Shown here: in pieces, positions 1-10,171 of the stretch
Numbering within the stretch: position 1 is the first letter of the stretch
Layout: every line of letters starts with the position of its first letter
Assembly: GCA_021229015.1 (NCBI GenBank)
Contig: CM037789.1
Coordinates: 30,051,452 to 30,115,451, forward strand
Direction of reading: 5' to 3'
From: Solen grandis
Taxonomy: Eukaryota; Mollusca; Bivalvia; Adapedonta; Solenidae
Length of the DNA stretch: 64,000 nt
The notes under the pieces: generated by a model
Database searches by the model: none
Seen by the model: only the letters and a program-made list of their open reading frames with translations
Told to the model about the DNA's origin: nothing
Made by a program: the position numbers and the translations under genes

Positions 1-127
1 CTTTTATTTTGTCAGTTGCAAGATTGAACAAGGCAGTATCGGATTTCTTTCTTGCTTTGTGACAATTCTTGAGATCGAATCCTTGTTTCAATCTCCATGG
101 TCTGACACAGAGAAACAAACCATTGAC
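1..127. repeat. Unnamed dispersed repeat, copy 1 (cut by window edge)
   Basis: This stretch matches 1610-1763 in the same orientation. Shared blocks include TTTGTCAGTTGCAAGATT, ACAAGGCAGTATC, TTCTTTCTTGC and TGGTCTGACACAGAGAAAC. The other copy carries about 30 extra bases in the middle. The left end lies outside the window, so length and family are unknown. No coding content is seen. Confidence 0.7.
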
Positions 128-232
128 CCTATTCTTTATACAAGTATCGTCATCGGATTGCATTGAAATTATAAATTTTGAACTACTAAGAATTGAATCC
201 TGAATCGAATAAAGATTTAATGTTCATATTTG

Positions 233-287
233 TGTTTAACGTCCCACCGACAATATATCAGTCATATGTGGACTGTTGATGAGAAAT
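233..287 (-). repeat. SINE-A 3' tail fragment
   Basis: On the minus strand this reads as the tail of the window's main SINE family (a block matching CATATGACTGATATATTGTC followed by GGTGGGACGTTAAAC). Only the last ~55 bp are present, with no tRNA-like head. It is a 5'-truncated or eroded insertion. Confidence 0.6.
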
Positions 288-1153
288 ACAATTATATTTA
301 ATAATGGGAACTTAAGTGTTAGTTATATTGCTTATGTCACCATTGCTCTTTCCATGATAAATATGTATTATGTATTTCATTTCCAAGGAAATTATGTTAA
401 TGGGTAAGTAAAAAACAACTATTTATAATAGCCTAGGTATGTCTTTGATATTTGTTTGTGAAACAAGGATGAAGAGTTTCGTTCATACCATTTTTAAGAA
501 CTGATTTTAAATATTACATACAGAGAAATTATAGAGAGATTATAGGCATATTGACTCGTTATATAAATTTGATTACTTGAAGTGCTTTTACAACATCCGT
601 TTTAATAAATAAATATGTTTCCAAAGTGACTCAAAAATGTCCCTATTGCCCAATTCATTCTGTGTAGTTGAATAAAATCTAATTAATTTCATGTAAATAA
701 ATGAGAAAAAAAAATGTGCCAAGGTCGCACTCACTTTACATTACAAAGAGTTTTCAATCAACTGTTCAGCTATTTCTTTATCAATATCCACACACAGACA
801 ATACGTATAAGCGCATATGTCTGGTTGGAAAGGCACAAAATTACCGACACTTCCTGTTTCAAGTCCTGCCAAAATCTCAGTCTGTGATCAAAAATTCATT
901 TCTGAATTCTTTGGAAAACTGACCCCGAGGATATAAACATTTTTCGTGCTCAACTCGAGTGTGTGCTAAAAAATTGTACTAGTCAGTTAAGTTTTTCAAA
1001 TTTTGCTAAACTTTCTCTGTTCCACAATTAGCCCCTACTACAATTTACATAAATTCACTATCAAAGTTACTCAATTTGTTTTGATATACATAAGATAAGC
1101 AAACCAAGGTTCAGTCTCAGTCTGAGTTGAGCAGGAAAGGGTTTTACAACCTC
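288..1153. other. AT-rich stretch, nothing recognised
   Basis: No gene, RNA or clear repeat is seen. A 73-codon frame at 701-922 has no recognisable domain and the composition of random AT-rich DNA. Confidence 0.5.
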
Positions 1154-1350
1154 GGGGCCTGGTCCCGATGACGGAATGGTTAGAGAGTTAACCCCGTACC
1201 GGTGAGGTCGTGTGTTCGAACAGTGTCGGATACCCACGTCTGCCTATTACATCTGTCAGTCGAAGGATACATTGGTAACACTTTATCGTTATAAGGATAT
1301 TCACAAGTGGCACGTCGACCTGTCAAAATGCTGCTTAAATAAATGAGTAA
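1154..1350 (+). repeat. SINE with tRNA-like head, tail eroded
   Basis: The head GGTCCCGATGACGGAATGG, followed ~40 bases later by GTGTTCGAACAG, has the spacing of Pol III A and B boxes. It is alignable with the head at 20690. Downstream the usual SINE-A core is not recognisable. Bases 1325-1350 resemble 1762-1787 (TCAAAATGCTG followed by ATGAGTA). It could belong to SINE-A or to a related family. Confidence 0.5.
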
Positions 1351-1609
1351 AAATAATAATCTTCCCCAGATTGATGCATCGTAGAAGTTTCTGCTATTAT
1401 TGTATGTATCCAAAAATGATAAATCGAATTCCTTTCATATGATTTTATTACACCGATTATGGAAACTCATAAAGCCATACTCTTATTGCTGTCAAAATCA
1501 ATTGTGACAGTAATATGCAGGAAATTACCTCTTTTGGAAGTAGAGTTTTTTCTTAAAAGTATCCCTATGCAGGAATTTCAGACTTTATAAAATTAAAGAA
1601 GTAAAAATT

Positions 1610-1763
1610 ATTACTTTGTCAGTTGCAAGATTAGACAAGGCAGTATCAAATTCTTTCTTGCCGGAAAACACTTTAAATAACGTTAGCTTTGTAATAATTC
1701 TAGAAATCGAATCATCGTTTAAATCTAACAGTTTCATGGTCTGACACAGAGAAACGAATCAGT
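1610..1763. repeat. Unnamed dispersed repeat, copy 2
   Basis: Second copy of the repeat at 1-127, same orientation, with the ends TTTGTCAGTTGCAAGATT and TGGTCTGACACAGAGAAAC conserved and a ~30-bp insertion between them. The 1.5 kb between copies contains the SINE at 1154. Whether this is a local duplication or two insertions cannot be told here. Confidence 0.7.
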
Positions 1764-2204
1764 CAAAATGCTGTTTTACATTAATGAGTACTTTTCTGTT
1801 TGAGATCTAACATCTGTGAGTCAGTAAAGGTTTGTCTAAGTGCTGTTAGTACGAGAGTTACTATTGGTCTAAAAGTTCTCACTACCTTGTTGGGCTGCGA
1901 ATAGTGGCGCGGCTTTTCAACAAACAAAAAAAACGAAACGAGAAAATGCTACGGGCAATGTATGGAGTAACGGAATGAGCCCTAAGGAGTTTCCGACGCT
2001 GTGGTTCGATACATGACCGTGCCATGTAAAAGACGCAAAAACGTATATATCCTTTGCTTGGTGTGTGATTCCAAGACAGGTTGGTCCGTTGTTAGGGCAA
2101 TGTTGATCCATAACATTTGTGACAATATTTTTATATCTATCGATTCCATCTCCTATTTCCGGTAAAATTGTATCATAATAGCTATCTTACTTATTGCAGA
2201 CCCT

Positions 2205-3085
2205 CGCGGGGTGTCAGTTCGGTATATGGAAAATTTGCGACACTTCTTCATAGTTAAAACACGAAAATTCGGGACACTGTCTTTTCCTTGGTTACAGCCC
2301 ACTATTTGTTGTTTTTTATGTCTGTCCCAACCAGTTCTTTCTCCATGATTTCAATTTGCAAATATCAATTTAATCTTTCTATCTAAACACGAAAACCTAA
2401 ACGATTTCAATTTGCAAGAAAAACGATTTAATTTTCCTATTTAAACAAGAAAAGCAAAAAAAAACACGCACTTTCAAGTCGATCGAGTGAGCCTTCAGAA
2501 AGAGTTTTATTTCGTTTAAAGGAATAAAGCGACGTCGTACTTATAGAATGTGAGCGTGATGCTGTGAATAGAGCGTCTAAATAGAAGGAAAACAGTCTCG
2601 AGATCGATTCCCACTCACTGTTTTTTTCTTTAGATCCCTCTTATATTTTTCACTAGCCTATTTACAGTTCCTGAATTCATAATTTATCAACAAATACGTT
2701 TTAAGTACAGATCAAATAAAAGTTTAAACACAGATGACTGTTTTTCGTATTACTTAAATTATCCTACATTAAATAAAATATTTAGTCAGTTTTGCAGTTA
2801 GTTTTTTTTTTTCTTAAAATTCGCGTTTTTTTTTTTTAATATGAAGTTGGATGCGATTTTTAGTTTTGAATGTGAAAAAGTTTACTTGAAATTCCTGAAA
2901 GGATGGATGAATCAACTTCGTTCAAAACATCGATCTTTTATAGAGCTCGCTTGGGTTTTCATCAAGAAAGACAAAGACGATGAACAATTTGTGTGACGTC
3001 CAGAGCTTTCGAAGCTGCGCAAAAGAAAATTTGTAAATATACATTAAACTATCTCTATGTCGGTCGGCTTTGTTTGTGGCCCGCT
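2205..3085. repeat. Long dispersed repeat, copy 1 (~0.9 kb)
   Basis: Parts of this stretch align with 14965-15400 in the same order and orientation: CGGTATATGGA at the left, TTGGTTACAG with CC and TTTGTT shortly after, then GATGAACAA, a block like TTTCGAAGCTGC with AAAAGAAAA, and finally TCGGCTTTGTTTG. The middle (2360-2880) is longer than in the other copy and includes poly(T) runs. No intact ORF is present. It may be an old retroelement or DNA transposon, family unknown. Confidence 0.5.
2528..2612 (+). repeat. tRNA-like relic, weak
   Basis: The B-box-like GAGATCGATTCCCACT lies about 45 bases after GCTGTGAATAGAGCG. The ends GTGAGCG and CACTCAC can pair at 6 of 7 positions like an acceptor stem, but the T stem does not pair. 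This is probably a degenerate SINE head rather than a tRNA gene. Chance is possible. Confidence 0.25.
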
Positions 3086-3432
3086 GTGATACTCTATATA
3101 TCACACTCGTCTTCTTGTTATCTTACGTTGACCCATGTCAAGCGCGTGACGTGTAAGACGAATGTGTCTTAGCCGAAGTTGACTTACTAGAGACTATGTT
3201 TACCAGACGTACCCATTTGTGAAGACAATATACTATTGTCACGAATTCGTGGGTTTGACTCTTAAGGTTCAACATTGGTGTCTGTATTATTACCATATTA
3301 AAAGTTTCATGTGATAGACCCCTGTCCTGTTAAATATCTTTATCCCCAATCTCATTTCCGACAATTAGCAACCCAAATATGTCTGGGATGAACTATTTAT
3401 GTAAATGTTTGACGACTTTTTACTGTATCATT

Positions 3433-3565
3433 TGATCGCTCGTCAAGGCATTCCCATGGCGACTTTCGTGACCAAGAGCGTATGAACAGCTGTGGATTCG
3501 AGTCCAGACAGTGTTCCGTGTGACGTCATAGGCACTGACAAGACACTTTTTAACAGCCATCTTAA
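3433..3565 (+). repeat. Possible tRNA-derived SINE relic
   Basis: Contains a B-box-like GTGGATTCGAGTCCAG with upstream GCGTATGAACAGC. No cloverleaf can be closed and no family tail follows. Low confidence. Confidence 0.25.
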
Positions 3566-4019
3566 GAGGTTTAATGCAGGTCAAAAGTTGAGAACACTTG
3601 CTGTTTTTAAATCACCACTGTGGTTTTATTTTTCAGTATGATGTCTATCATACTGAAATTTATGTCAAATATGAAAATAATATTTTTGATAAAATTCAAG
3701 ATAAAAATGTTATACCCAAAAAAGTTACACTGTTTATTTTGCTAAAGGATGATCCCATACTTTTATTTACTGTGTATTTATTCATTTTGTTGTGTGTTCA
3801 TATACATATTAGTAATATTTTTTTATAAAAATATGAATTTCAAGAACTTTTAATGGCGAATACATTATGGTTTTTAGAACAGAAATGATAAGATTATAAG
3901 GAAATAAAATTTCTGCTTCTTTGTTATTCTTTGTCCCTTGAATTTGCATTACAAGATTGTCGCAAAGAGTAGGGAAATTCACTGATGTGGGAACTATAAT
4001 TATTCATTAGAGAATACCA
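3566..4019. other. AT-rich stretch, nothing recognised
   Basis: No gene or repeat family recognised. A 76-codon frame at 3598-3828 is hydrophobic only because the DNA is T-rich. Confidence 0.5.
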
Positions 4020-4105
4020 CCCAGTTTTGCGGTAGTTCGGTGGTTCTATACCCGGGTGCTTCTGAGTGATCTGCGTCTTCTACCTAAAGTTAGCTTGGTG
4101 TTGCT
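4020..4105 (+). repeat. RUDI-like SINE fragment (central domain)
   Basis: GCGGTAGTTCGGTGGTTCTA and CCCGGGTGCTTCTG match the centre of the fuller copy at 39955-40203 (GCGGTAGGTCGGTGGTTCTA). Both the tRNA-like head and the tail are missing. Orientation is plus. Confidence 0.65.
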
Positions 4106-4183
4106 TTTAGATTTAAATTCCGTCACAGTCAAGTCTAGCACAATTCATTTCAAATATTTCAATTATGCGTGTCTAACGCAAGA

Positions 4184-4221
4184 TTTTTTTTTTTTTGGGG
4201 GGGGGGGGGGAGAGAGAGAGA
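4184..4221. repeat. T13-G14-(AG)n low-complexity tract
   Basis: Thirteen T are followed directly by fourteen G and then a short (AG)n. Such tracts are prone to slippage and to sequencing error. Confidence 0.9.
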
Positions 4222-4257
4222 TTATTCTTCATTAGCATTTTAACTATTCTCGTCAAA

Positions 4258-4567
4258 GTCCCCGGGCTCCGAGTGGTTGGAGCGTCTGCATCGGGAGCAA
4301 GAGGTCGTGGTTCTTTCCCCGGCCGCGACATACCAATGCCGTCAAAAATGGTGATTGTATAGCCCCCTTGCTTGGCGCTCGACATATTAATGTAGTTCCT
4401 GAACTGGTTGGCTTGGTGTCAGGATAAAGTGACTGGGTGTGGTATCATGACAACAAGTCTATGGTGTGATACGCAGTGTTGCAGTACTATATCTGTCTCA
4501 AGTTGACATTCTCTCCAAATGACTGAAATAATGTTCAACTTGGTTAATTAATCCCAATAAACAACCA
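4258..4567 (+). repeat. SINE-A, full-length copy
   Basis: Best complete copy of the dominant SINE in the window. The tRNA-like head has GCTCCGAGTGGTTGGAGCG (A-box region) and, ~30 bases on, GTCGTGGTTCTTTCCCCGG (decayed B box). The core reads GAACTGGTTGGCTTGGTGTC, AGGATAAAGTGACTGGGTG, TGCAGTACTATATCTGTCTC and CTCTCCAAATGACTGAAAT, and it ends with CCCAATAAACAACC. The order head, core, T/A-rich tail is that of a Pol III-transcribed SINE mobilised by a partner LINE. At least fifteen other fragments in the window share the core or tail. The name SINE-A is local to this report. Confidence 0.8.
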
Positions 4568-4995
4568 AAAGATATATCGCCGTCATGATATAAGCTAGTC
4601 CAAATATTTACTTATTTTTGGCGATTCTGTTTTCCATTCGATGATAACATTATGTTGTTTTGGTGAGTAAACGAAAAGAAGAAACTATCGAGACAGTTTG
4701 GCATTTTATTGGGCCTTGAGTGTCAAACGTTTTGGTGAAAGACAGAAAAAATCCAATAATGACTCCTTATCTAAATACATTTTTGCCTATAGCACCGACA
4801 AATGCAATAGTCGGATGATTATTTATTTTTTTACGAACAGGATGCTGATTTAGCAATATTAAAGGATACTAGTCGACTATGAGCGAAATTTGATATAGTA
4901 TCGTGTTTGGTTAATGATTAGACAGCTATGCAAAAGAAAAGTAGCAGTCAATGCGGGGGCATTGTGCCGTGCTGTCCGTGCGGCTTGCGTTAAAG
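4568..4995. other. AT-rich stretch, nothing recognised
   Basis: No gene or repeat recognised up to the sharp rise in GC at the foldback element. Confidence 0.5.
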
Positions 4996-5977
4996 TAATG
5001 CTGTCGTCACAAATCACTAAATGCCGCCGGCCGACGTTGTAAATGCCAGTTTTCACTAAATATCGACCGGTGGCAGGACTGCGGCAGTTACGATCGGCCG
5101 GCGGCAGTCGGCATTTTAGACGTTGCCAACAAGCAGCTGAGATTTTAAGAAAAAGTTAAATTTCTGGCGACGTCGTGGCGATTTTTTCTATTTTTGCAAA
5201 TCGGCAGGTGGCAGGGCGGGCGCATTTTTTGTTCGCGCGGTGGCAGGAAAGTGGCAGGCGGGGCGCAGTGCGATTTTTCCTCCGCGATCGAGACCTCAAA
5301 AGTCTACAAAAATCGGCCGGTGACTGCTAGAAATTAACTGCCACTCTCCAGCACCCGGCCTGCCACCGCTCTGCCACCGCCCGATTTCAATATATCGGCC
5401 GGTGGCAGCGCGGAGGCTGGGAGGCGGCAGTCAATGTCGGTAGGTGGCAGGACTGCGATCTGCCGATTTCAGACTACCAGGCATTAGTTTATAATGAATT
5501 GACTATTACCATACATAACAGTTCCCATGGCGTTCTTAATTGCACCAGATCGACTAAGAGACTTAAGAATAGCGGAGTTAAGATGGCGGCTTCGAAGAAA
5601 TGAACGAAGACAGCAGTTTGGTCTTGCTGCCACCGTCAGATTATCGGGCGGGCGCAGAGCGGTGGCAGCTAGATCGCTCAATCGCCGGCCGGCGGCAGTT
5701 GTAAATGGGCTGTCCCCCGCCAGGTCGCAGGGCGGTGGCAGTTTAATTCTAGCTGCCGCCGCCCTGCCACCTAACTGCCACTTGCCGGATATTTTGGGGT
5801 GTCACGTTTCCCGCGAGCCTTTGAAACCAACTGCCGTCGACAGGCGGCATTTTGTTGGCAGTTGTATGTGACTGCTCTCAGCGATGTGTAAAAAATCGAC
5901 CGGCGGCAGCCAACATCACGACTCTGCCGATGTCTAAAATCGGCCGGCGGAATTTAGCAATTGTGACGCTAGCATTA
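4996..5977. mobile_element. GC-rich foldback element with terminal inverted repeats
   Basis: The left end TAATGCTGTCGTCACAAATC followed by ACTAAATGCCGCCGGCCGA is matched in inverted form at the right end (reverse complement TAATGCTAGCGTCACAATTG, then CTAAATTCCGCCGGCCGA). Both arms are built of degenerate repeats of CGGCCGGYGGCAG and its complement CTGCCACCG, scattered on both strands. A ~150-bp centre (about 5475-5625) is free of the motif and holds AAGATGGCGGC at 5580. A TA next to each end (TA-ATGCT and AGCAT-TA) fits a TA target duplication, but that is inference. There is no transposase. Reading frames through it (for example 5527-5871) follow from low stop density in GC-rich DNA. Confidence 0.7.
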
Positions 5978-7240
5978 TTCGTAGACGCGCTGAGAAAAGG
6001 TGCCCATAAAATAACTTAGAAAAAGTCACTTTAAAAGAAAGCGTGCGAAATCCATGCGGTATCCTCACTTTAATCTCAGTTTAATCAATCGTTTTGACGT
6101 AATAGTCATATTGTTGCCGTGTGTGTGTGTGTGTTGGGTAGTCTTTTTACGTCACTTTTGTCTTCTTCCCGCCTTTCACCCTTCCCTCTCCCTTTCGGTG
6201 GCATCTTCGTAAATATTAAGAAATCTAAGTCGTAATGGAAACGCGTGGGCTGGACACATATTTTTCTCATACCCCAATCTTGCCCGGGCGTTTAATTCAG
6301 TTCGTACGTTGTAAAGCTGGATTTCTTAGCGCAGAAGCACTGTAACAGTTATTGACTTTGAGTCAGAAAAACACAGTACTAAGCCATAGTGTCACATGGA
6401 ACCCTCTGAAATGAAATTGAACTTTCTTTCTTTTTTTCCAGGAACATTTTTAGCTCATCCTGCCGTTGACGTCGGCGTCCCGACTTGTTTAAGATTTTAC
6501 ATGCAATTTACAATTATTCATGAAGATTTGATGATTTGATACTCCAGTAAGATATTCAGGTACATTCAATAAATAACTTAACCAAATTTAATGCAAATTA
6601 TAGACTTTTTGGGCATAGCAATTTTAATCAAAGTTTTGCATGCTTATACTATCATGCTTATATCTCAGCAAATATTTTTGTGATCTAAATTAACTTCAAG
6701 AAGAGAAGCATACGTTCTCGGATGACTTAAATACCATTAGTCTAACGCTCACTCTCTGAAATCGCATTACAATACTGATTATTGCAAACTGATACATGAT
6801 CAATATATATTGCATGTAGAGGAGCTTACCATATAAATTTACTTTCTGGTTTGTTTTCATATTTTGCAATATTTAATAGACAATTAAGGCATATAAGTTG
6901 CAGATCGATCTTGATTACTTTGTTCATCTCAGTACTTCGGAAATGAAGAAGTATTTACATACAAACTAAATGTACATGTTACTTTCAGGAAAAAAAAGCA
7001 ATTTCCGCTTACAACAAATTGATTTAGAAATACATTTCCCATGCGCACTTCATTAATGTATGCATGGAAAAGCACTTTTAAGTTTATTTTCTGTTACAGC
7101 AATTTCCAGGGAACGCGTGGAAAATGCAAAATCAGTTAATTAGCTATAAATAAAACAGACATCTTACAAAACACAATTAGTACCAGTCAAATTATTATTT
7201 ATAAATATGTTAACTTCCAGAAGATTGAAGATGGAAAGTT
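5978..7240. other. Unique AT-rich stretch with a short (GT)n
   Basis: A (GT)8 run lies at 6119-6134. Nothing else is recognised in ~1.26 kb. Confidence 0.5.
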
Positions 7241-7545
7241 AGGTCTATTTATAGACTGGAGTTCCCGCTTCTTTCACAATGTTACGACGGGAGCTAGACT
7301 AGGTCCATTTATAGAGAAGAGTTCCCTCCCCTTTCACAATATTAAAACGGGAACCAGACTAGAGTAATTCATATAAGGAGTTCCTTCCCCTTCGAAATAT
7401 TTCTGTTCTGGAGTTTCTTCCACTTAACGGAAATCAAACGTGTTACATTTATAACCAGGAGTTAATATAACGATGTAAACCCGACTGGTTCCATTAAGAT
7501 CCTATGGTCCCTTTCCCTTTTACAATATTACAATGTTCCAGTCTA
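7241..7545. repeat. 60-bp tandem repeat, about five diverged units
   Basis: Units begin at 7241, 7301 and 7361 (exactly 60 bp apart) with the pattern AGGTCYATTTATAGA, then GAGTTCCC, TTTCACAAT and ACGGGA. Two more diverged units follow around 7442 and 7482 (ACTGGTTCCATTAAG, TTTTACAATATTACAA). This is a small minisatellite without coding content. Confidence 0.75.
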
Positions 7546-7854
7546 TGTTCATTTATTCCAGCTGGATACGTCCGGTCAAGGCAGCCGAGAGTTGAAAGTA
7601 ACTGTCACTAGCACAGCATAAATATGCCACGTGGGACCAGATTTCATTTAAATATGTCTAACTCATATGGTTATAAAATATGCCTAAGTAAATGTGTGAC
7701 TGTCGTTATTTTTTTTATTTTTTTTTGCACACGTCCCTTTGATACATTAGAACACGAGGAGTCGTGTGCAAAAAAATAAAACGACGCCATTTTTAATCAC
7801 AATATTGCTTAGGCATATTTTGAAGAAAACACGGTCAAATTATGTGATTCTAAT

Positions 7855-8113
7855 ACCAGTGGTTAGAGCGTCTGTCTTTTGTAACCATGAGGTCTTGGAT
7901 CTTAAGGTCATGGTACTGGAGGTATATTTGTTTATATTTTGTACTCAGAACATATGGTTAGTTACGGGACTGTTTGGGGTGCAGTGTAAGGATATAATGT
8001 GACTTGTTCTGATATCGCAGCGAGGTAGCTTTTATCTTTCTCATATAGACACATTTCCTGGGTGACTGAATTTCTTTCGGTGGGACTCTTAACGTCAAAC
8101 AAACAAATAAACT
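7855..8113 (+). repeat. SINE-A, diverged copy
   Basis: Head AGTGGTTAGAGCGTCTGTC, a decayed B box (GGTCTTGGATCTTAAGG), core CGGGACTGTTTGGGGTGCAG with AAGGATATAATGTGACTTG, and tail GACTGAATTTCTTTCGGTGG ending AAACAAACAAATAAAC. It is more diverged than the copy at 4258 and so probably older. Confidence 0.65.
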
Positions 8114-8374
8114 AAAAATAACATATAAGGACTTTGGAAATTTTAAAGATAAAAAAGTAAATTACAAATAAGACAAAAATGTCACAGGTAATTTAGCTAA
8201 AAGCATTTATTGCAACAATCAGAAACATTATAAACCTGACAAAGTAAACAATAGCCAATTTCGATTTAAGGCAGTAGAATGAATGAATCATTGATGTGAA
8301 TGAGGAAGAAAATGGCATTACACAATGTGCAGCATCAGTATCAGTTTGATTTAAGTATGTTTGTAGTGTTTGCT

Positions 8375-8613
8375 TGTTAGGTTTAGCGTCACACCGACAG
8401 TATTTCAGTCATTTGGAGACTATGTCTACCTGAGACAGATATAGGGCTGCCACACTGCAGTTTCACGCCGTAGACATGTGGCATGATACCACATTATCCT
8501 GACACCGGGCCAACCAGTCCTGGAACTACCCTTATATGCTGAGCGCAAAGACAGGGATCTACACCAGTACCACTTTTTACGATTTTTGATTGTCGCGGCC
8601 GGGTATAAATATA
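8375..8613 (-). repeat. SINE-A copy, inverted, head mostly missing
   Basis: On the minus strand it reads GACTGGTTGGCCCGGTGTCA, GGATAATGTGGTATCATGCC, ACATGTCTACGGCGTG, CTGTCTCAGGTAGACATAGT and CTCCAAATGACTGAAATACT in family order. It ends with a T-to-A-rich tail on the plus-strand left side. It lies about 260 bp from the plus-oriented copy at 7855, so the two form a loose inverted pair. Confidence 0.75.
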
Positions 8614-8691
8614 TCTTGTTAAGTACATAACGCATGGCCGCATACAGCGTTGAAAGTCACGTTTTCGTTGCGTTCTATTGTTTACGCATAC

Positions 8692-8770
8692 GCCGTCGTC
8701 GTAGGCATCATCACCATCATCATTTGCAGCAGCAACATTAACATCATCATCATCATCGCCGCCGTCGTCA
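8692..8770. repeat. Trinucleotide-rich tract (CGT/CAT/CAG)
   Basis: Imperfect runs of CGTCGTCG, CATCATCACCATCATCAT, CAGCAGCA, CATCATCATCATCAT and GCCGCCGTCGTC. The composition is triplet-like but it is not enclosed in a long ORF, so it is best called a compound microsatellite. Confidence 0.8.
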
Positions 8771-8844
8771 AATTACATATTTTTAAGATTAAAAATCTGA
8801 CTTAATATGATAATGATATTCTTCATTGAAAAGAAAACATATCG

Positions 8845-8870
8845 ACCGGATGTAAAAATGGCTACTTCCG
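8845..8870 (+). promoter_or_regulatory. Paired ETS-like motifs near two short ORFs, weak
   Basis: ACCGGATGT at 8845-8853 matches the ETS core (CCGGAA/T). ACTTCCG at 8864-8870 is the reverse-complement half. They lie within a relatively CpG-rich 0.7 kb directly before two short ORFs with good ATG contexts. Such motifs occur often by chance. Confidence 0.2.
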
Positions 8871-8968
8871 TTTTTTCTTATAACTTGGATGCATCCGGAC
8901 AAAATCAGAAAACGTCAGCTACTGAAGTTTCTGACAGTCTTCGCCAAAACCATGGACACTTAAAGTAA
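8858..8968 (+). CDS. Short ORF, 36 codons, hypothetical
   Basis: ATG in a favourable context (AAAATGG). The peptide begins MATSVFSYNLDASGQ and ends NHGHLK. No domain, membrane segment or family is recognised. The end AAAGTAAAT could be a splice donor instead of the stop. It lies just upstream of a 56-codon ORF. Chance ORF is the default explanation. It is listed because composition and start context differ from the surrounding AT-rich DNA. Confidence 0.15.
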   Translation: MATSVFSYNLDASGQNQKTSATEVSDSLRQNHGHLK

Positions 8969-9015
8969 ATACTGAATGAAGAAAATCGTCGTATTTGAGC
9001 GGCAATTCTTTTTAA

Positions 9016-9186
9016 ATGGCGATTGTTCGACGCCCAATATCAAGACGTCGTGCGAGACGGCAGGAAAAGCAGACGAAACCAGTGAGTGGTCCGGGAATAT
9101 ACAGGAACAGTTCAGGTCATGCTTTCACAAATGATCCGTGGATGAGAGAAGTGAGAGAACATTTTTGGAAAAAAAATAGATTTTAG
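9016..9186 (+). CDS. Short arginine-rich ORF, 56 codons, hypothetical
   Basis: ATG in the context TTTAAATGGCG. The peptide is very basic at the start (MAIVRRPISRRRARRQEKQ) and ends with an aromatic/basic tail (REHFWKKNRF). No signal peptide or membrane segment. A donor-like GTGAGT at 9082 after ACGAAACCA would give a 22-codon first exon in phase 0. No known family recognised. It could be a small conserved protein, a first exon or a chance ORF. Confidence 0.25.
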   Translation: MAIVRRPISRRRARRQEKQTKPVSGPGIYRNSSGHAFTNDPWMREVREHFWKKNRF

Positions 9187-9355
9187 CTGTCGGGCTTACT
9201 TTACAGTCATAAATGAATGTTGCACCACTTATCGTTACCAGACGTTGCTATAGAAACAGTCGATAATTTGTAAAAAAAAAATTCGGATTAATGAAAATGC
9301 CGTTTCCATCGGCGTTTAAACAAACAACCATGATCATTATCCTTTTTATTCAAAG

Positions 9356-9406
9356 ATGAGAAAATTGCTCCTTCTATGAGTAAAATAACCTCTGATGGCG
9401 GCGCAG
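9356..9406 (+). CDS. Possible internal exon, 51 bp, weak
   Basis: A pyrimidine-rich run (ATCCTTTTTATTCAAAG) gives an acceptor AG at 9354-9355, and GGCGCAG|GTGAGC is a good donor at 9407. The open frame inside is phase 1 to phase 1 and reads EKIAPSMSKITSDGGA. The phase does not match a junction from the ORF at 9016, so no gene model can be built. Candidate only. Confidence 0.15.
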
Positions 9407-10171
9407 GTGAGCATTATGGTGTGAGAAAACCCTCGTAAATTTGTTACAAGTGGGTAAACAAAATAAAAAAAATATATAATGTTCTTACAAATAGTAAAAT
9501 CAACATACAAACAAATAAAAAATAAAAAAAATTGTGTCTATAATGTGCAGCATTATATGATAATATTTTGTAGCTTCGGGGGGTACTTTAGTCAACTGTT
9601 TTTGTATTTTGAAGGAATTGCAGATCATTTCAAAAACAATTACATTTTATAAAATAAGAGTCTAATATCTGAATGAATAATCATTTCTGTATATCTGTTG
9701 TAATTTTGAAATCTACTTAGGTTTCTTTCCTTCAAGTCAGACTTGATAACAGAACTTCCGGTAAATCTTTATTTCATTTTATTTTAAGAGCTTAAATATG
9801 GTAAATCTGTTATGAAGGTAGTCATTGAATCCGTTTTCATATGTCCAATTATTTTAAAGAAATCAATTTTATGGCGGATTTTCCGCCATTTGCAACTCTG
9901 CTGTGGAAATATGAAGTAAAATGTAACAAACATGAGTTTAAAGTCTAGGATATCCGTCTGCTAGGAAAGTAAAAATTTCCTTTTGGAATATCTTTGTCGG
10001 CTGAATATTGAAATTGAAACCGCTTGAATTGTAGATGACCGGTCCCGATGAGGGGGCTGTTTGCTGTTTGACTCTTTTATACTTGTAGCCACGATTCCTG
10101 GTCGAGAAAAAAAATAAGAGCACCGGATGCGGATGCCAACATTTGTCTGTTGATTTATTTTTAAAAAAGGA
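9407..10171. other. AT-rich stretch, nothing recognised
   Basis: No gene or repeat family seen. The 119-codon minus-strand frame at 9938-10297 is T-rich and featureless. Confidence 0.5.

Noticed and set aside
5527..5871. 114-codon Arg/Ala-rich frame
   Set aside because: It lies inside the GC-rich foldback element and translates its repeated word. Low stop density in GC-rich DNA explains it.
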